Shown: one piece after another, positions 35,723 to 44,114 of the stretch
Position numbering within the stretch: the first letter of the stretch is position 1
How the letters are laid out: each line of letters begins with the position of its first letter
Assembly: GCA_015068455.1 (NCBI GenBank)
Contig: SVKO01000002.1
Location: 310,001-374,000, forward strand
Direction: 5' to 3'
DNA length: 64,000 nt
Source: Oscillospiraceae bacterium
Lineage (GTDB): Bacteria; Bacillota; Clostridia; Oscillospirales; Oscillospiraceae
Program-made: the position numbers and the translations under genes
The notes under the pieces: generated by a model
Database searches by the model: none
The model's input: only the letters and a program-made list of their open reading frames with translations
Told to the model about the DNA's origin: nothing

Positions 35723-37498
35723 ATGGAACAAATCAAGGAATTTTTTTCCGCCCTGTTTTCGCAGCTCGGTTCCGTGACGGAATCGGTCGGCTTTGCAGAG
35801 GGATACAATGCGGTCGCGCGCTTTGTATTTCCGGTGCTGGCGTTTCTGATCGTCTACCGCTGCGCGAAATCTCTGCTGTCGTTCCGCAAGGAGCCGGAGA
35901 TCTGGGCGTGGCTCTGTCTGCCGGACGGAACACGCCTGCCGGTGACCCATTGGGAGAACATCATCGGCCGCAGCAAACGGAGCGATCTGGTCATCGACGT
36001 GCCGACCATTTCCCGCTCTCATGCCGTCCTGACCCGTTATGACGACGGCAGCTGGTCCATTTCGGACGTCGGCTCCCGCGGCGGTGTGTTCGTCAATGGC
36101 GCGCGCACCAATATGGCAGCCATCACCATCAACGATACTCTGTCGCTGGGCGGGATCGAGATGTATCTCGAGCCCATTACCCACCGGCAGGAGGTCATCC
36201 AGGCCTCCAGCCGCACAAAGGCGGGCAGGGTGATCACCCCGGGCGCCACACTGTTTCTGCTGACGCTGCTGCAGGCGCTTGTGCTGCTGCAGCTGCTCCT
36301 TCAGTCGGATGCGGAGCACCTCCGGTCGGTGTTCATCTCCTTCGTCGGGCTCGCGGCTGTGGAATGGATCCTGTTTTTTGTGACGAGGCTCATGCGCCGC
36401 AGCGGCTTTGAAATGGAGACACTGGCCTTTTTCCTTTCCACGGTGGGCATGACCGTGATCACCTCCAAGATCCACTCGGAGCTGATCAGCTCCACGGCCA
36501 CGATCAAGCAGCTCGTTGCGCTTGTCCTGGGCATCATTCTGTATGTTGCCATCATCTGGTCCCTGCGCGATCTGGAGCGGGCAAAGAAAATCCGGTATCT
36601 GGCCGCAGCCGCCGGCATCGGATTGCTTCTGATCAATATTGCCCTGGGCGTTGTCAAATACGGCGCTATGAACTGGATCGAGATCGGCGGGATCTCTTTT
36701 CAGCCTTCGGAGCTTGTGAAGGTATGCTTCATCTTTGCCGGCGCCTCCACCATGGACCGCATCGTTGCCAAGCGAAATCTGATCCTGTTTATCGGTTATT
36801 CCGCGGTCATCTGCGGCTGCCTGGCATGGATGAGCGACTTCGGCACGGCGCTGATCTTCTTCGTCTGCTTCCTGGTGATCGCCTATCTGCGTTCCGGAAG
36901 CTTTGCCGGCATTGCCCTCATCTGCGCCGGCACCGGCTTCGCCGGCGTCCTGGCGGCAAAGTTCCGCCCCTATATTCTGGAGCGCTTTTCCACCTGGGGC
37001 CACGTCTGGGATGATCCCCTGGGCAGCGGCTTCCAGCAGACCCGGTCGCTGATGTGCATCGCTTCCGGCGGCCTTGTGGGTCTCGGCCTGGGCCGCGGCT
37101 GGCTCAAATATGTGGCAGCCTCGGATACCGACCTGGTGTTTGCTTTTGTCTCGGAGGAATGGGGCCTGCTGGTGGCGGTCATGATGGTGGCTGTGCTTGT
37201 AATCATGGGCGTATTCGTTTTGAAGGCGGCGTCCATGGGGCGGAGCAGCTTTTATACCATCGGTGCCTGCGCGGCAATGAGCATCATGATCACGCAGACC
37301 ATCCTCAACGTCTTCGGAACGGTGGATCTGCTGCCGCTGACCGGCGTGACCTTCCCGTTCGTATCCAACGGCGGCTCGAGCATGATGGCTTCCTGGGGCC
37401 TGCTGGCTTTCATCAAGGCCGCGGATACCCGCCAGAACGCCAGCGTTGCCGTCAGGCTGCCGTCCAGAAAGGAGGCGCAGGATGAACAGGATATCTAA
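35723..37498 (+). CDS. FHA domain-FtsW/RodA/SpoVE fusion (SEDS peptidoglycan polymerase)
   Basis: 591 residues. A single N-terminal membrane segment (about residues 31-48) is followed by a cytoplasmic FHA domain (about residues 60-150): IIGRSKRSDLVIDVPTISRS carries the phosphothreonine-binding Arg and Ser, then SHAVL and GSRGGVFVNG. The C-terminal ~400 residues are a SEDS glycosyltransferase with GISFQPSELVKVCFI, DFGTALIF and VTFPFVSNGGSSMM. The FHA domain would tie cell-wall synthesis to Ser/Thr kinase signalling. ATG 35723 follows AAAGGAG. The class B PBP partner overlaps its end by 17 bases, the classic SEDS-PBP pair. Confidence 0.9.
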   Translation: MEQIKEFFSALFSQLGSVTESVGFAEGYNAVARFVFPVLAFLIVYRCAKSLLSFRKEPEIWAWLCLPDGTRLPVTHWENIIGRSKRSDLVIDVPTISRSHAVLTRYDDGSWSISDVGSRGGVFVNGARTNMAAITINDTLSLGGIEMYLEPITHRQEVIQASSRTKAGRVITPGATLFLLTLLQALVLLQLLLQSDAEHLRSVFISFVGLAAVEWILFFVTRLMRRSGFEMETLAFFLSTVGMTVITSKIHSELISSTATIKQLVALVLGIILYVAIIWSLRDLERAKKIRYLAAAAGIGLLLINIALGVVKYGAMNWIEIGGISFQPSELVKVCFIFAGASTMDRIVAKRNLILFIGYSAVICGCLAWMSDFGTALIFFVCFLVIAYLRSGSFAGIALICAGTGFAGVLAAKFRPYILERFSTWGHVWDDPLGSGFQQTRSLMCIASGGLVGLGLGRGWLKYVAASDTDLVFAFVSEEWGLLVAVMMVAVLVIMGVFVLKAASMGRSSFYTIGACAAMSIMITQTILNVFGTVDLLPLTGVTFPFVSNGGSSMMASWGLLAFIKAADTRQNASVAVRLPSRKEAQDEQDI

Positions 37499-38849
37499 GC
37501 GCGCCTGGTTTGCCCTGGCGCTTGCCATCATCCTCGCGCTGGGTATGCTCGCGTTTGCTTTGCGCTACTGCATCGAATCGGGCAAATGGGCGACCTTCCA
37601 GGGCAGCCCTCACGTATATTCCGGCGGCAACCTCAACACCGGCGTTGTCACCGACCGCACCGGCACCGTGCTGCTCGACGCCACCGACGGACGGGAATAT
37701 GCCGACAGCCGACTGCTGCGCATGGCCACCATGCATATCCTCGGCGACCGGGACGGCTTCATTCCCTCCCGGCTGATGGAGAAGTATTCCGACGCTCTGA
37801 TCGGCTACAACTTCTTTACCGGCACCTACGGCGCCGAGCAGGGGAAGGGAAAGATGTCCCTCACCCTCAGCGCACAGGCCCAGACCGCCGCCCTGGAGGC
37901 GCTGGACGGCCGCAAGGGCACCGTGGGCGTGTACAATTACCGCACGGGCGAGATCCTCTGCGCTGTGACCTCGCCCACCTATGATCCGGACGACGTGCCG
38001 GACGTCGACGAGGAGGACAGCGCGTTTGACGGCGTCTATGTCAATCGGTTTTTCAACGCCACTTACGTGCCGGGCTCCATTTTCAAGCTGATCACCGCCG
38101 CTGCCGCCATCGAGCAGATCCCTGACATCGAATCCCAGACGTTTCATTGCGAGGGAAGCTATGAGACCGGCGGCGAGGTCATCACCTGCGCCGACGCCCA
38201 TGGAGATCTGAGCTTTGAGCAGGCCCTGGCCCATTCCTGCAACTGTGCCTTCGGTCAGATCGCGCAGCAGCTCGGTACGGATACGCTGGATCAGTATGCC
38301 CGCCGCATCGGCGTCGCGGATTCCATCGAATTCGATGGAATCGGCACCGCTTCCGGGCATATGGATCTGTCCAATGCCTCTGAGGCCGACCTGGCCTGGG
38401 CCGGCATCGGTCAGTACACCGATCTGGTCAACGCCTGCCAGTACATGACATTTATGGGCGCCATCGCCGGCGGCGGCACCGCCGCCAAGCCCTATCTGGT
38501 GGCGCGCGCCGGCAGCGGACTGACGGCCCACAAGGGCTCCACCCAGAAAATGGACCGGGTGATCGAGGAAAGTACCGCCGATAAGCTTTCGGAAATGATG
38601 CGCAACAACGTGGTGTCCATTTACGGAACGGACATGTTCCCGGATCTGTACGTATGCGCCAAGTCCGGCACTGCGGAGGTGGGCCCGGACGAGGTCCCGA
38701 ACGCTACCTTCGCCGGATTTATCCAGTCGAATGAGTATCCGCTCGCCTTTATTGTCATCGTGGAAAACGGCGGCAGCGGCAGCGCTGTGGCCGGACCCAT
38801 CGCCGGCGATGTGCTCCGGGCCTGTGTGGCAGCCCTGGATGAAGAATAA
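37482..38849 (+). CDS. Class B penicillin-binding protein (transpeptidase, PbpA-like)
   Basis: 455 residues with one N-terminal membrane anchor (about residues 9-25), a short dimerisation-type segment and a transpeptidase domain. Active-site motifs: SIFK (SxxK; VPGSIFKLITA), SCN (SxN; AHSCNCAF) and KSGTAEVG (KTG box in the KSG form). It is shorter than PBP2/PBP3 and resembles the PbpA type of Actinobacteria, which also pairs with a RodA and FHA proteins. AAGGAGG precedes ATG 37482, which lies inside the end of the SEDS gene. It crosslinks peptidoglycan made by that partner. Confidence 0.9.
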   Translation: MNRISKRAWFALALAIILALGMLAFALRYCIESGKWATFQGSPHVYSGGNLNTGVVTDRTGTVLLDATDGREYADSRLLRMATMHILGDRDGFIPSRLMEKYSDALIGYNFFTGTYGAEQGKGKMSLTLSAQAQTAALEALDGRKGTVGVYNYRTGEILCAVTSPTYDPDDVPDVDEEDSAFDGVYVNRFFNATYVPGSIFKLITAAAAIEQIPDIESQTFHCEGSYETGGEVITCADAHGDLSFEQALAHSCNCAFGQIAQQLGTDTLDQYARRIGVADSIEFDGIGTASGHMDLSNASEADLAWAGIGQYTDLVNACQYMTFMGAIAGGGTAAKPYLVARAGSGLTAHKGSTQKMDRVIEESTADKLSEMMRNNVVSIYGTDMFPDLYVCAKSGTAEVGPDEVPNATFAGFIQSNEYPLAFIVIVENGGSGSAVAGPIAGDVLRACVAALDEE

Positions 38850-38850
38850 C

Positions 38851-38886
38851 AAAACACAGACAGGATTTTTCCTGTCTGTGTTTTTT
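38851..38886 (+). terminator. Intrinsic terminator after the PBP gene
   Basis: AAAACACAGACAGG(A) / CCTGTCTGTGTTTT with a T-rich loop. It also serves the convergent small gene on the minus strand, whose stop lies at its edge. Confidence 0.88.
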
Positions 38887-39157
38887 ACAGCAGAAAGAAC
38901 GCTGCAGCGGTGATTAAGATGGTCTGCAGATCCTCCTCCGCGTCGATCAAAAGCAGCAGAGCGATCAGCAGCACCAGCACGTCGCCCAAATCCAGGGACC
39001 CGGGCAGGACGGAGCTGAGCTTTTGCTTGAGGCCGGGCGGAGGCGCGTCCGGCACGGGAGCCGGAGGAGCCGCACGGATCGGCGCCGGAGCGGTCGGTTG
39101 GGCAAGATTCTGCCGCCGGTACGCGCCATCGGGTCCGGGGGTATATCGGCTGTACAT
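38885..39157 (-). CDS. Small proline-rich membrane protein, function unknown
   Basis: 90 residues. A polar, Pro/Ala-rich N-terminal half (about residues 20-45) leads to two short hydrophobic segments (LGDVLVLLIALLLLI and ILITAAAFFLL) separated by DAEEDLQT. AGGAGG lies seven bases before ATG 39157. It follows two other small genes on the same strand and probably forms an operon with them. Not recognised; the tail resembles short clostridial proteins built of two hydrophobic patches around an acidic turn. Confidence 0.6.
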   Translation of the reverse strand: MYSRYTPGPDGAYRRQNLAQPTAPAPIRAAPPAPVPDAPPPGLKQKLSSVLPGSLDLGDVLVLLIALLLLIDAEEDLQTILITAAAFFLL

Positions 39158-39168
39158 TCCATCGCCTC

Positions 39169-39465
39169 CTATTCCTCCCGGTCGGGGAGCTGCATGGCGG
39201 CCTTCATAAGGCCCGAGAGCCTGGCGAGCTGCATGGCGCGCCGAAGCTTTTCCCGCCGCGCGGGGGAGAGGTAGGGCTCCAGGGCTGCCAGCAGGGCGCT
39301 CCTGCGGTCTGCGTCCGGCTTCGGCGCAGGGAGATCGACGCCGGGCGTCGCGTCAGACCCCGCATCCGTCTGCGCGGGCAGAAGATTCTGCGCCAGACGC
39401 ATGACCTGGGCCATGGCGCCGGGATCGTTCAGGAGCTTTCCCAGCGCGTCGTCAAGCTGATCCAT
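39169..39465 (-). CDS. Small helical protein, function unknown
   Basis: 98 residues, soluble, predicted mostly helical: MDQLDDALGKLLNDPGAMAQ, then a Pro/Asp spacer, then two charged helices with LSPARREKLRRAMQLARLS. It lies three bases after the stop of the 81-residue gene at 39469-39714 and 11 bases before the next, which indicates a three-gene operon. No domain recognised. Confidence 0.6.
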   Translation of the reverse strand: MDQLDDALGKLLNDPGAMAQVMRLAQNLLPAQTDAGSDATPGVDLPAPKPDADRRSALLAALEPYLSPARREKLRRAMQLARLSGLMKAAMQLPDREE

Positions 39466-39468
39466 GCG

Positions 39469-39714
39469 TTACTTTGCCTGCTTTTTCAGCCGTTCAACCA
39501 GCGCTGCCGCCTCGGGGTCGCGCAGCATGGGCGCAAGCAGCGCCTGGGCGCCGGCGTAGTCCCCGCGTCCCGCCGCCTGCGCCGCCTGGTGCAGGGCGTC
39601 GCCTCCGCCTGCGCGCAGGATCGACAGGAGCTTCCGTCCCTCCGGAGAGGATAGAACGCGTTGCAGATCCTCTTCGGAGAAGGGGAGAGAATTATTTGCA
39701 GCATTTGAAAACAT
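39469..39714 (-). CDS. Small helical protein, function unknown
   Basis: 81 residues; SD AGGAGG seven bases before ATG 39714 supports this start over the longer frame. The sequence FSEEDLQRVLSSPEGRKLLSIL followed by Ala-rich helices (DYAGAQALLAPMLRDPEAA) suggests a small helical adaptor. First gene of the three-gene minus-strand operon. Confidence 0.6.
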   Translation of the reverse strand: MFSNAANNSLPFSEEDLQRVLSSPEGRKLLSILRAGGGDALHQAAQAAGRGDYAGAQALLAPMLRDPEAAALVERLKKQAK

Positions 39715-39811
39715 TTCATTGCCTCCTGACCGTTCGCTTGTTATAATAACCTCAGATATCATGCAGGACCGCTATTCCACTATATGCGCCTGCGGACGAA
39801 AGGTGAACCGC

Positions 39812-40285
39812 ATGAAGCTGTTGATTTTATCCGACTCCCACCGAAAAATGGATTATATGTACCAGGCTGTGGAGCGCGAGAAGCCGGATCGGATCATCCA
39901 TCTGGGCGATCATGAGCGTGACGCCATGCGCCTGGCGGAGCGGTACCCCGGGATCCCCCTGTGGAGCGTAAGCGGGAACTGCGATCACGGCGCAGGACCG
40001 GAGCGCATTGTGGATGTGCTGGAGGGCGTGCGGTTTTTTGTGACCCACGGCCATACCCTCCGGGTGAAATACGGGCTGCTCCGGGCAGAACTGGCGGCCA
40101 GGGAAGCCGAAGCGAACGTGCTGCTGTTCGGCCACACCCACCGTGCCATGTGCGACTGGCACAACGGCCTGTGGATCCTGAATCCCGGCACCTGCAGCGG
40201 CATGGGCCCCATAACCTATGGCGTGATCGAACTCGACCGCGGCTCTGTCAGGCCGGCGATCTGCGAATTATCATATGAAGACTGA
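39812..40285 (+). CDS. YfcE-type metallophosphoesterase
   Basis: 157-residue phosphodiesterase of the YfcE/MJ0936 group. Metal-binding motifs: LSDSHRK, HLGDHERD, SGNCDHG (GNxD), THGHTLRV and LFGHTHRAM. The start MKLLILSDSH at 39812 follows AAGGTG; longer in-frame extensions lack an SD. It overlaps no gene, but coaX begins 20 bases later, so the two are probably cotranscribed. Substrate unknown. Confidence 0.9.
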   Translation: MKLLILSDSHRKMDYMYQAVEREKPDRIIHLGDHERDAMRLAERYPGIPLWSVSGNCDHGAGPERIVDVLEGVRFFVTHGHTLRVKYGLLRAELAAREAEANVLLFGHTHRAMCDWHNGLWILNPGTCSGMGPITYGVIELDRGSVRPAICELSYED

Positions 40286-40304
40286 GAATCCAGGAGGAAA
40301 CACC

Positions 40305-41075
40305 ATGATTTTAGCCATTGATATCGGTAATACCAACATTGTCCTCGGCGGCATCGAGAACAGCGAGATCCTCTTTGAGGCGCGCATGGCCACCGACACC
40401 CACAAGACCTCCGATCAGTACCACATGGAGCTCAGGAGTATGCTCAAGCTTTTTGAAGTCAAGGCGGACAAGCTGGAAGGAATCATTATCTCCTCGGTGG
40501 TGCCGCAGGTGCTGAACTCCATGCACACCGCCGTCGTCAAGATGACCGGAATGGAGCCCATCATCGTGGGCCCGGGGATCAAAACCGGCCTCAATGTGCA
40601 GGTGGACAACCCCAAGCAGGTGGGCTCTGACCTGATCGTGGACGCGGTTGCGGGCGTGCGCTATTACGGCGCGCCGCTGATGATCGTGGATATGGGCACC
40701 GCCACCACCATCACCGTCATTGATGAGAACCGCAGCTTCCTCGGCGGCTGTATCTGTCCGGGCGTGCGCATCTCCATGGAGGCGCTGACAGGACACACGG
40801 CCCAGCTGCCCGGCATCTCTCTGGATGCGCCGAAGCATGCCATCGGCAGAAATACCGTCGAGTGCATGCGCAGCGGCATCATGCTCGGCGCGGCAGCCAT
40901 GCTTGACGGCCTGCTGGACCGCATGGAAGCGGAGATCGGGACCGACGTACCCGTGGTTGCCACGGGCGGCCTTTCCCGCTATGTCATCCCCATGTGCCGC
41001 CGTGAGATCATGTACGACAAGAATCTGCTTTTGAAGGGACTGGATATCCTGTTCCGCAATAACGTGCGCGCCTGA
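40305..41075 (+). CDS. coaX: Type III pantothenate kinase
   Basis: First enzyme of coenzyme A synthesis, phosphorylating pantothenate. 256 residues of the ASKHA fold. MILAIDIGNTNIVLG is the phosphate 1 motif, VGSDLIVDAVAG and IVDMGTATTITVID follow, and the C-terminal VVATGGLSRYV is present. SD CAGGAGG lies before ATG 40305. Confidence 0.96.
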   Translation: MILAIDIGNTNIVLGGIENSEILFEARMATDTHKTSDQYHMELRSMLKLFEVKADKLEGIIISSVVPQVLNSMHTAVVKMTGMEPIIVGPGIKTGLNVQVDNPKQVGSDLIVDAVAGVRYYGAPLMIVDMGTATTITVIDENRSFLGGCICPGVRISMEALTGHTAQLPGISLDAPKHAIGRNTVECMRSGIMLGAAAMLDGLLDRMEAEIGTDVPVVATGGLSRYVIPMCRREIMYDKNLLLKGLDILFRNNVRA

Positions 41076-41085
41076 GGAACGGACG

Positions 41086-42276
41086 ATGGCTTACGCCAAT
41101 TTGTATCGCCCGGACCGGCTGTTTCTGCCCCAGCAGCGGCTGACGGCGTTTGCCGAGACCGTGCCCACGCCCTTCTACCTTTATCACGAGGAGGGCATCC
41201 GCAAAAGCGCGCAGTTGATTTGCGGCAGCTTTCGATGGGCGCCGGAGCATCTGGCGCTGTTTCCCATCAGCGCCAACAGCTGTCCGCAGGTCCTGCGCAT
41301 CTTCCGGGAAGCGGGCTTTGGCGCCCTGGCTCGAAGCGTGCAGGAGCTGGCGCTGGCGCGAAGCTGCGGGTTTTCCGAGATCGCCTTTCATACCGCCGCC
41401 ATGACGCCCGAGGCGGTGCGCGCCGTAAAGGACGCACCCTGCACGGTGATTTTTGACTCCCCTGCGCAGATCGAGGCCATGGAAGGCCGTTTTCCCGCGC
41501 GCTGCGCCCTGCGATATCACCCGGAAAAGGAACCGGGCAGATCCGCAGCGGCCGTGCTCCGGCATAAATCCGGTATGGATCGGGCACAGATCCTGGATGC
41601 GGTCCGGATACTCAGCGCCGCCGGTGTGGAAGAAATCGGTCTGCACTGCCACATCGACGGCAATCCGGGGGAGGAATTCTATCCCGCGGCGGCGGATATG
41701 GCTTTCTCGCTGGCGCAGGAGGTTTTCCTCGGCACCGGAATACGGTTTGCTTTCGTCGATCCCGGCGGCGGGATCGGCCTGCGGCGCGAGGCGGACCGCG
41801 GGATGGTCCAGCTCAGCCGCGTCGGCGCATTGGTACGGGAACGGTACGAAGCGAGCTTCGGCGCGGGATACCGCCCCGCGATCTGGACGGAGTTCGGCCG
41901 CTGTGCTGTTGCCCGCCACGGCTTGCTGATTTGCCGCGTGACGGAGATACGGGAGCGGACGCGGGTCTATGCGATCCTGGATGCGTCCACCGGTCAGCTG
42001 CCGGATCTGCTCCTGGGCGGTGCGCGGCATCCCATCTCGGTGGTGGGCACCTGCTCTAAAAACGGCAGACGGGTCTATTCCGTCCATGGCTGCACGCCGG
42101 ATGTGCGGGAGATCCTCTGCGACCGCGCGATCCTGCCTGTTCTGTCGCCGGGAAAGCTGCTGGCGATCCGCGACGCGGGCGCTTATTGCGAATCCATGCA
42201 GATCCCGCGGTGCATGGGCCCCGCCTGCGGCAGCTATCTCTATACCGAAGACGGAAGCTTTGTGCCTACAGCATGA
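41086..42276 (+). CDS. Fold III PLP decarboxylase-like protein lacking the PLP lysine (LysA-like)
   Basis: 396 residues, similar along its length to diaminopimelate decarboxylase: TPFYLYHEEGI, HCHIDGNPG, VDPGGGIGLR, an EFGRC version of the EPGR box, the C-terminal cysteine motif HGCTPDVREIL and DAGAY. The position that normally reads AVKANxN, whose lysine forms the Schiff base with PLP, reads PISANS here (Ser62 in place of Lys). Alignment around it is unambiguous because ANSCPQVLRIFREAGFGA matches the LysA block. It is probably a non-catalytic relative or has another reaction. It follows coaX by ten bases. Confidence 0.78.
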   Translation: MAYANLYRPDRLFLPQQRLTAFAETVPTPFYLYHEEGIRKSAQLICGSFRWAPEHLALFPISANSCPQVLRIFREAGFGALARSVQELALARSCGFSEIAFHTAAMTPEAVRAVKDAPCTVIFDSPAQIEAMEGRFPARCALRYHPEKEPGRSAAAVLRHKSGMDRAQILDAVRILSAAGVEEIGLHCHIDGNPGEEFYPAAADMAFSLAQEVFLGTGIRFAFVDPGGGIGLRREADRGMVQLSRVGALVRERYEASFGAGYRPAIWTEFGRCAVARHGLLICRVTEIRERTRVYAILDASTGQLPDLLLGGARHPISVVGTCSKNGRRVYSVHGCTPDVREILCDRAILPVLSPGKLLAIRDAGAYCESMQIPRCMGPACGSYLYTEDGSFVPTA

Positions 42277-42436
42277 GCAGAAACGCGCCGACGCCGATGA
42301 CAATACTGACGCCGATGACGGCTGTGACAAGGGCCTCCAGGGCCAGAAGGAAGGGAACAGGGGCAGGGTCGCGCACCGGACGGATCCGGCGGGCCGGCTC
42401 CGGAAGATAGGGGCGAAGATCGATCAGTTCGTGCAT
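42266..42436 (-). CDS. Small single-span membrane protein
   Basis: 56 residues; AAAGGAG eight bases before ATG 42436. The polar start MHELIDLRPYLPEPARRIRP is followed by one long hydrophobic segment (about residues 28-55). It converges on the LysA-like gene and overlaps its end by 11 bases. Not recognised. Confidence 0.5.
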   Translation of the reverse strand: MHELIDLRPYLPEPARRIRPVRDPAPVPFLLALEALVTAVIGVSIVIGVGAFLLML

Positions 42437-42536
42437 AACGGCATCTCCTTTCATCTTTCGGCCCCATTATAATCGGCGTGATGTCCGTTAAAGCGGACAG
42501 TTGTCCGGCCGCGGCTTTTTGCGGCAGAAAAGGACA

Positions 42537-42564
42537 TTGACTTTTTCCGGAGAATGATTAAAAT
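42537..42564 (+). promoter_or_regulatory. Promoter for degV
   Basis: TTGACT (42537-42542), 16-bp spacer, TAAAAT (42559-42564), about 65 bp before the start. Confidence 0.7.
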
Positions 42565-42628
42565 AGAGATATCATGTGCGCCGGACATGTGCCGGCGGCC
42601 ATAGCCTCAATGAAAGGTTTTATCCGTT

Positions 42629-43471
42629 ATGAAAATCAAAATCAGCTCTGACAGCACCTGCGATCTTTCCGCCGAACTCGTCGAGCGTTATGACGTACAT
42701 ATCGTTCCGCTTTCTGTCAGCAAGGACGGTGTGTTTTATAGAGACGGTCTCGAAATCACACCCCAGGATATTTTCGATCATGTGAGTTCCGGCGGCGGCG
42801 TCTGCTCCACCGCGGCGGTCAACATGGACGAATACCAGCATATTTTTGAGGGCCTGCGCCGGGACAATGACGCGGTGATCCATTTCACCATCAGCTCGGA
42901 GCTGTCGTGCTGCTATCAGAATGCCTGCCTTGCCGCGCAGGAGGTTCCCGGCGTCTATGTGATCGATGCGGAGAACCTGTCCACCGGCATCGGCCAGCTC
43001 GTGCTTGAGGCTTCGATCATGGCACGGGAGGGCGCTGCGCCGGAGGAAATCGTTGAAAAAATCAACACGATGAAGAAGAAGCTGGACGTCAGCTTTGTCA
43101 TCGACACGCTGGAATATCTCTACAAGGGCGGCCGCTGCAGCTCTCTGGCTGCCCTGGGCGCGAACCTTCTGAGCCTCAAACCCTGCATTGAAGTCGTTGA
43201 CGGCAAGATGCGGGTCGGGAAGAAATACCGCGGAAGCCTGGAAAAATGCCTGGAAAAATATATCCGGGAGCGGCTGGCCGACGTGGATTCCCTGGATCTG
43301 CATCGGATTTTCGTCACCCATTCCAATATGGATCAGGCCACGGTGGACCGCATCCAGGCGGTGGTGGAAAGCTGTGCGCCCTTTGAAGAGATCCTGCAGA
43401 CGAAGGCGGGCTGCACCATTTCCTGCCATTGCGGCCCGAACTGTCTCGGCATCCTGTTTTTCCGGAAATAA
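42629..43471 (+). CDS. DegV family fatty-acid-binding protein
   Basis: 280 residues. The N-terminal ISSDSTCDLS and VHIVPLSV, the TSxPS-like segment (SSGGGVCSTAAVN) and EYLYKGGRCSSLAALGANLL are the DegV family features. In Gram-positive bacteria these proteins (FakB) hand fatty acids to the kinase FakA. No FakA-type DAK gene is seen here. plsY, for phospholipid synthesis, follows on the same strand, which fits a lipid role. Confidence 0.9.
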   Translation: MKIKISSDSTCDLSAELVERYDVHIVPLSVSKDGVFYRDGLEITPQDIFDHVSSGGGVCSTAAVNMDEYQHIFEGLRRDNDAVIHFTISSELSCCYQNACLAAQEVPGVYVIDAENLSTGIGQLVLEASIMAREGAAPEEIVEKINTMKKKLDVSFVIDTLEYLYKGGRCSSLAALGANLLSLKPCIEVVDGKMRVGKKYRGSLEKCLEKYIRERLADVDSLDLHRIFVTHSNMDQATVDRIQAVVESCAPFEEILQTKAGCTISCHCGPNCLGILFFRK

Positions 43472-43502
43472 CCTGCGCATTCGCAGCGGGAGGTGACTTC
43501 CC

Positions 43503-44102
43503 TTGATCCGATACATTCTCATTGCCGTGGTTGGCTATCTGCTGGGCTCCGTCAGCATTTCCGTGCTGCTCTCGGCATCGGTCTGGCACAATGACGTGCG
43601 CAATCACGGCAGCGGCAACGCCGGCGCCACCAACGTCGCCCGGGTTTTCGGCCTGCCCCAGGGTCTGCTGACTCTGGCGGGCGACATGCTCAAGACGGCT
43701 TTGGCGGGCCTGTTCGGCCTGCTGCTTGCAGGACGCACGGGCATGGTCGTCGGCTGCTTCGGCGCGCTGATCGGCCACAGCTGGCCCGTATTCTTCCGAT
43801 TCCGCGGCGGAAAATGCGTCAGTGTGGCGGCCTGTATCGCGCTGTTGCTGGACTGGCGGCTGTTTCTGATCCTGTTTGCGGTCTTCATGCTTATGTTCCT
43901 GCTGACCCGGCGGATTTCAGCCTGCTCCGTCACCTGCGCCGCGGTTTATCCCGTCGTTTACTGGATCTTCCACCCCGGCTTTCACCTGGAGCATGTGCTG
44001 TGCCTGTTTATCTGTGTGCTGGTCATTTACCTGCACCGCAGCAATATCCAAAGACTCATCCGCGGTGAGGAAGCGGAATTCAAACCCAAGAAAAACGGAT
44101 GA
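43503..44102 (+). CDS. plsY: Glycerol-3-phosphate acyltransferase PlsY
   Basis: Integral membrane enzyme that moves an acyl group from acyl-phosphate to glycerol-3-phosphate. 199 residues with five to six membrane segments. Motif 1 HGSGNAGATNVARVFG (about residues 36-51), a GHSWPVFFRFRGGKCV block and the third motif region are intact. The start is TTG 43503 preceded by GGGAGGTGA. Confidence 0.94.
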   Translation: MIRYILIAVVGYLLGSVSISVLLSASVWHNDVRNHGSGNAGATNVARVFGLPQGLLTLAGDMLKTALAGLFGLLLAGRTGMVVGCFGALIGHSWPVFFRFRGGKCVSVAACIALLLDWRLFLILFAVFMLMFLLTRRISACSVTCAAVYPVVYWIFHPGFHLEHVLCLFICVLVIYLHRSNIQRLIRGEEAEFKPKKNG

Positions 44103-44114
44103 AAGGTTTTTTCT

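Noticed and set aside
34850-37531. 893-codon minus-strand frame across the permease and FHA-FtsW genes
   Set aside because: It crosses two well-supported genes and an intergenic gap, with H/Q/R-rich composition typical of antisense frames.
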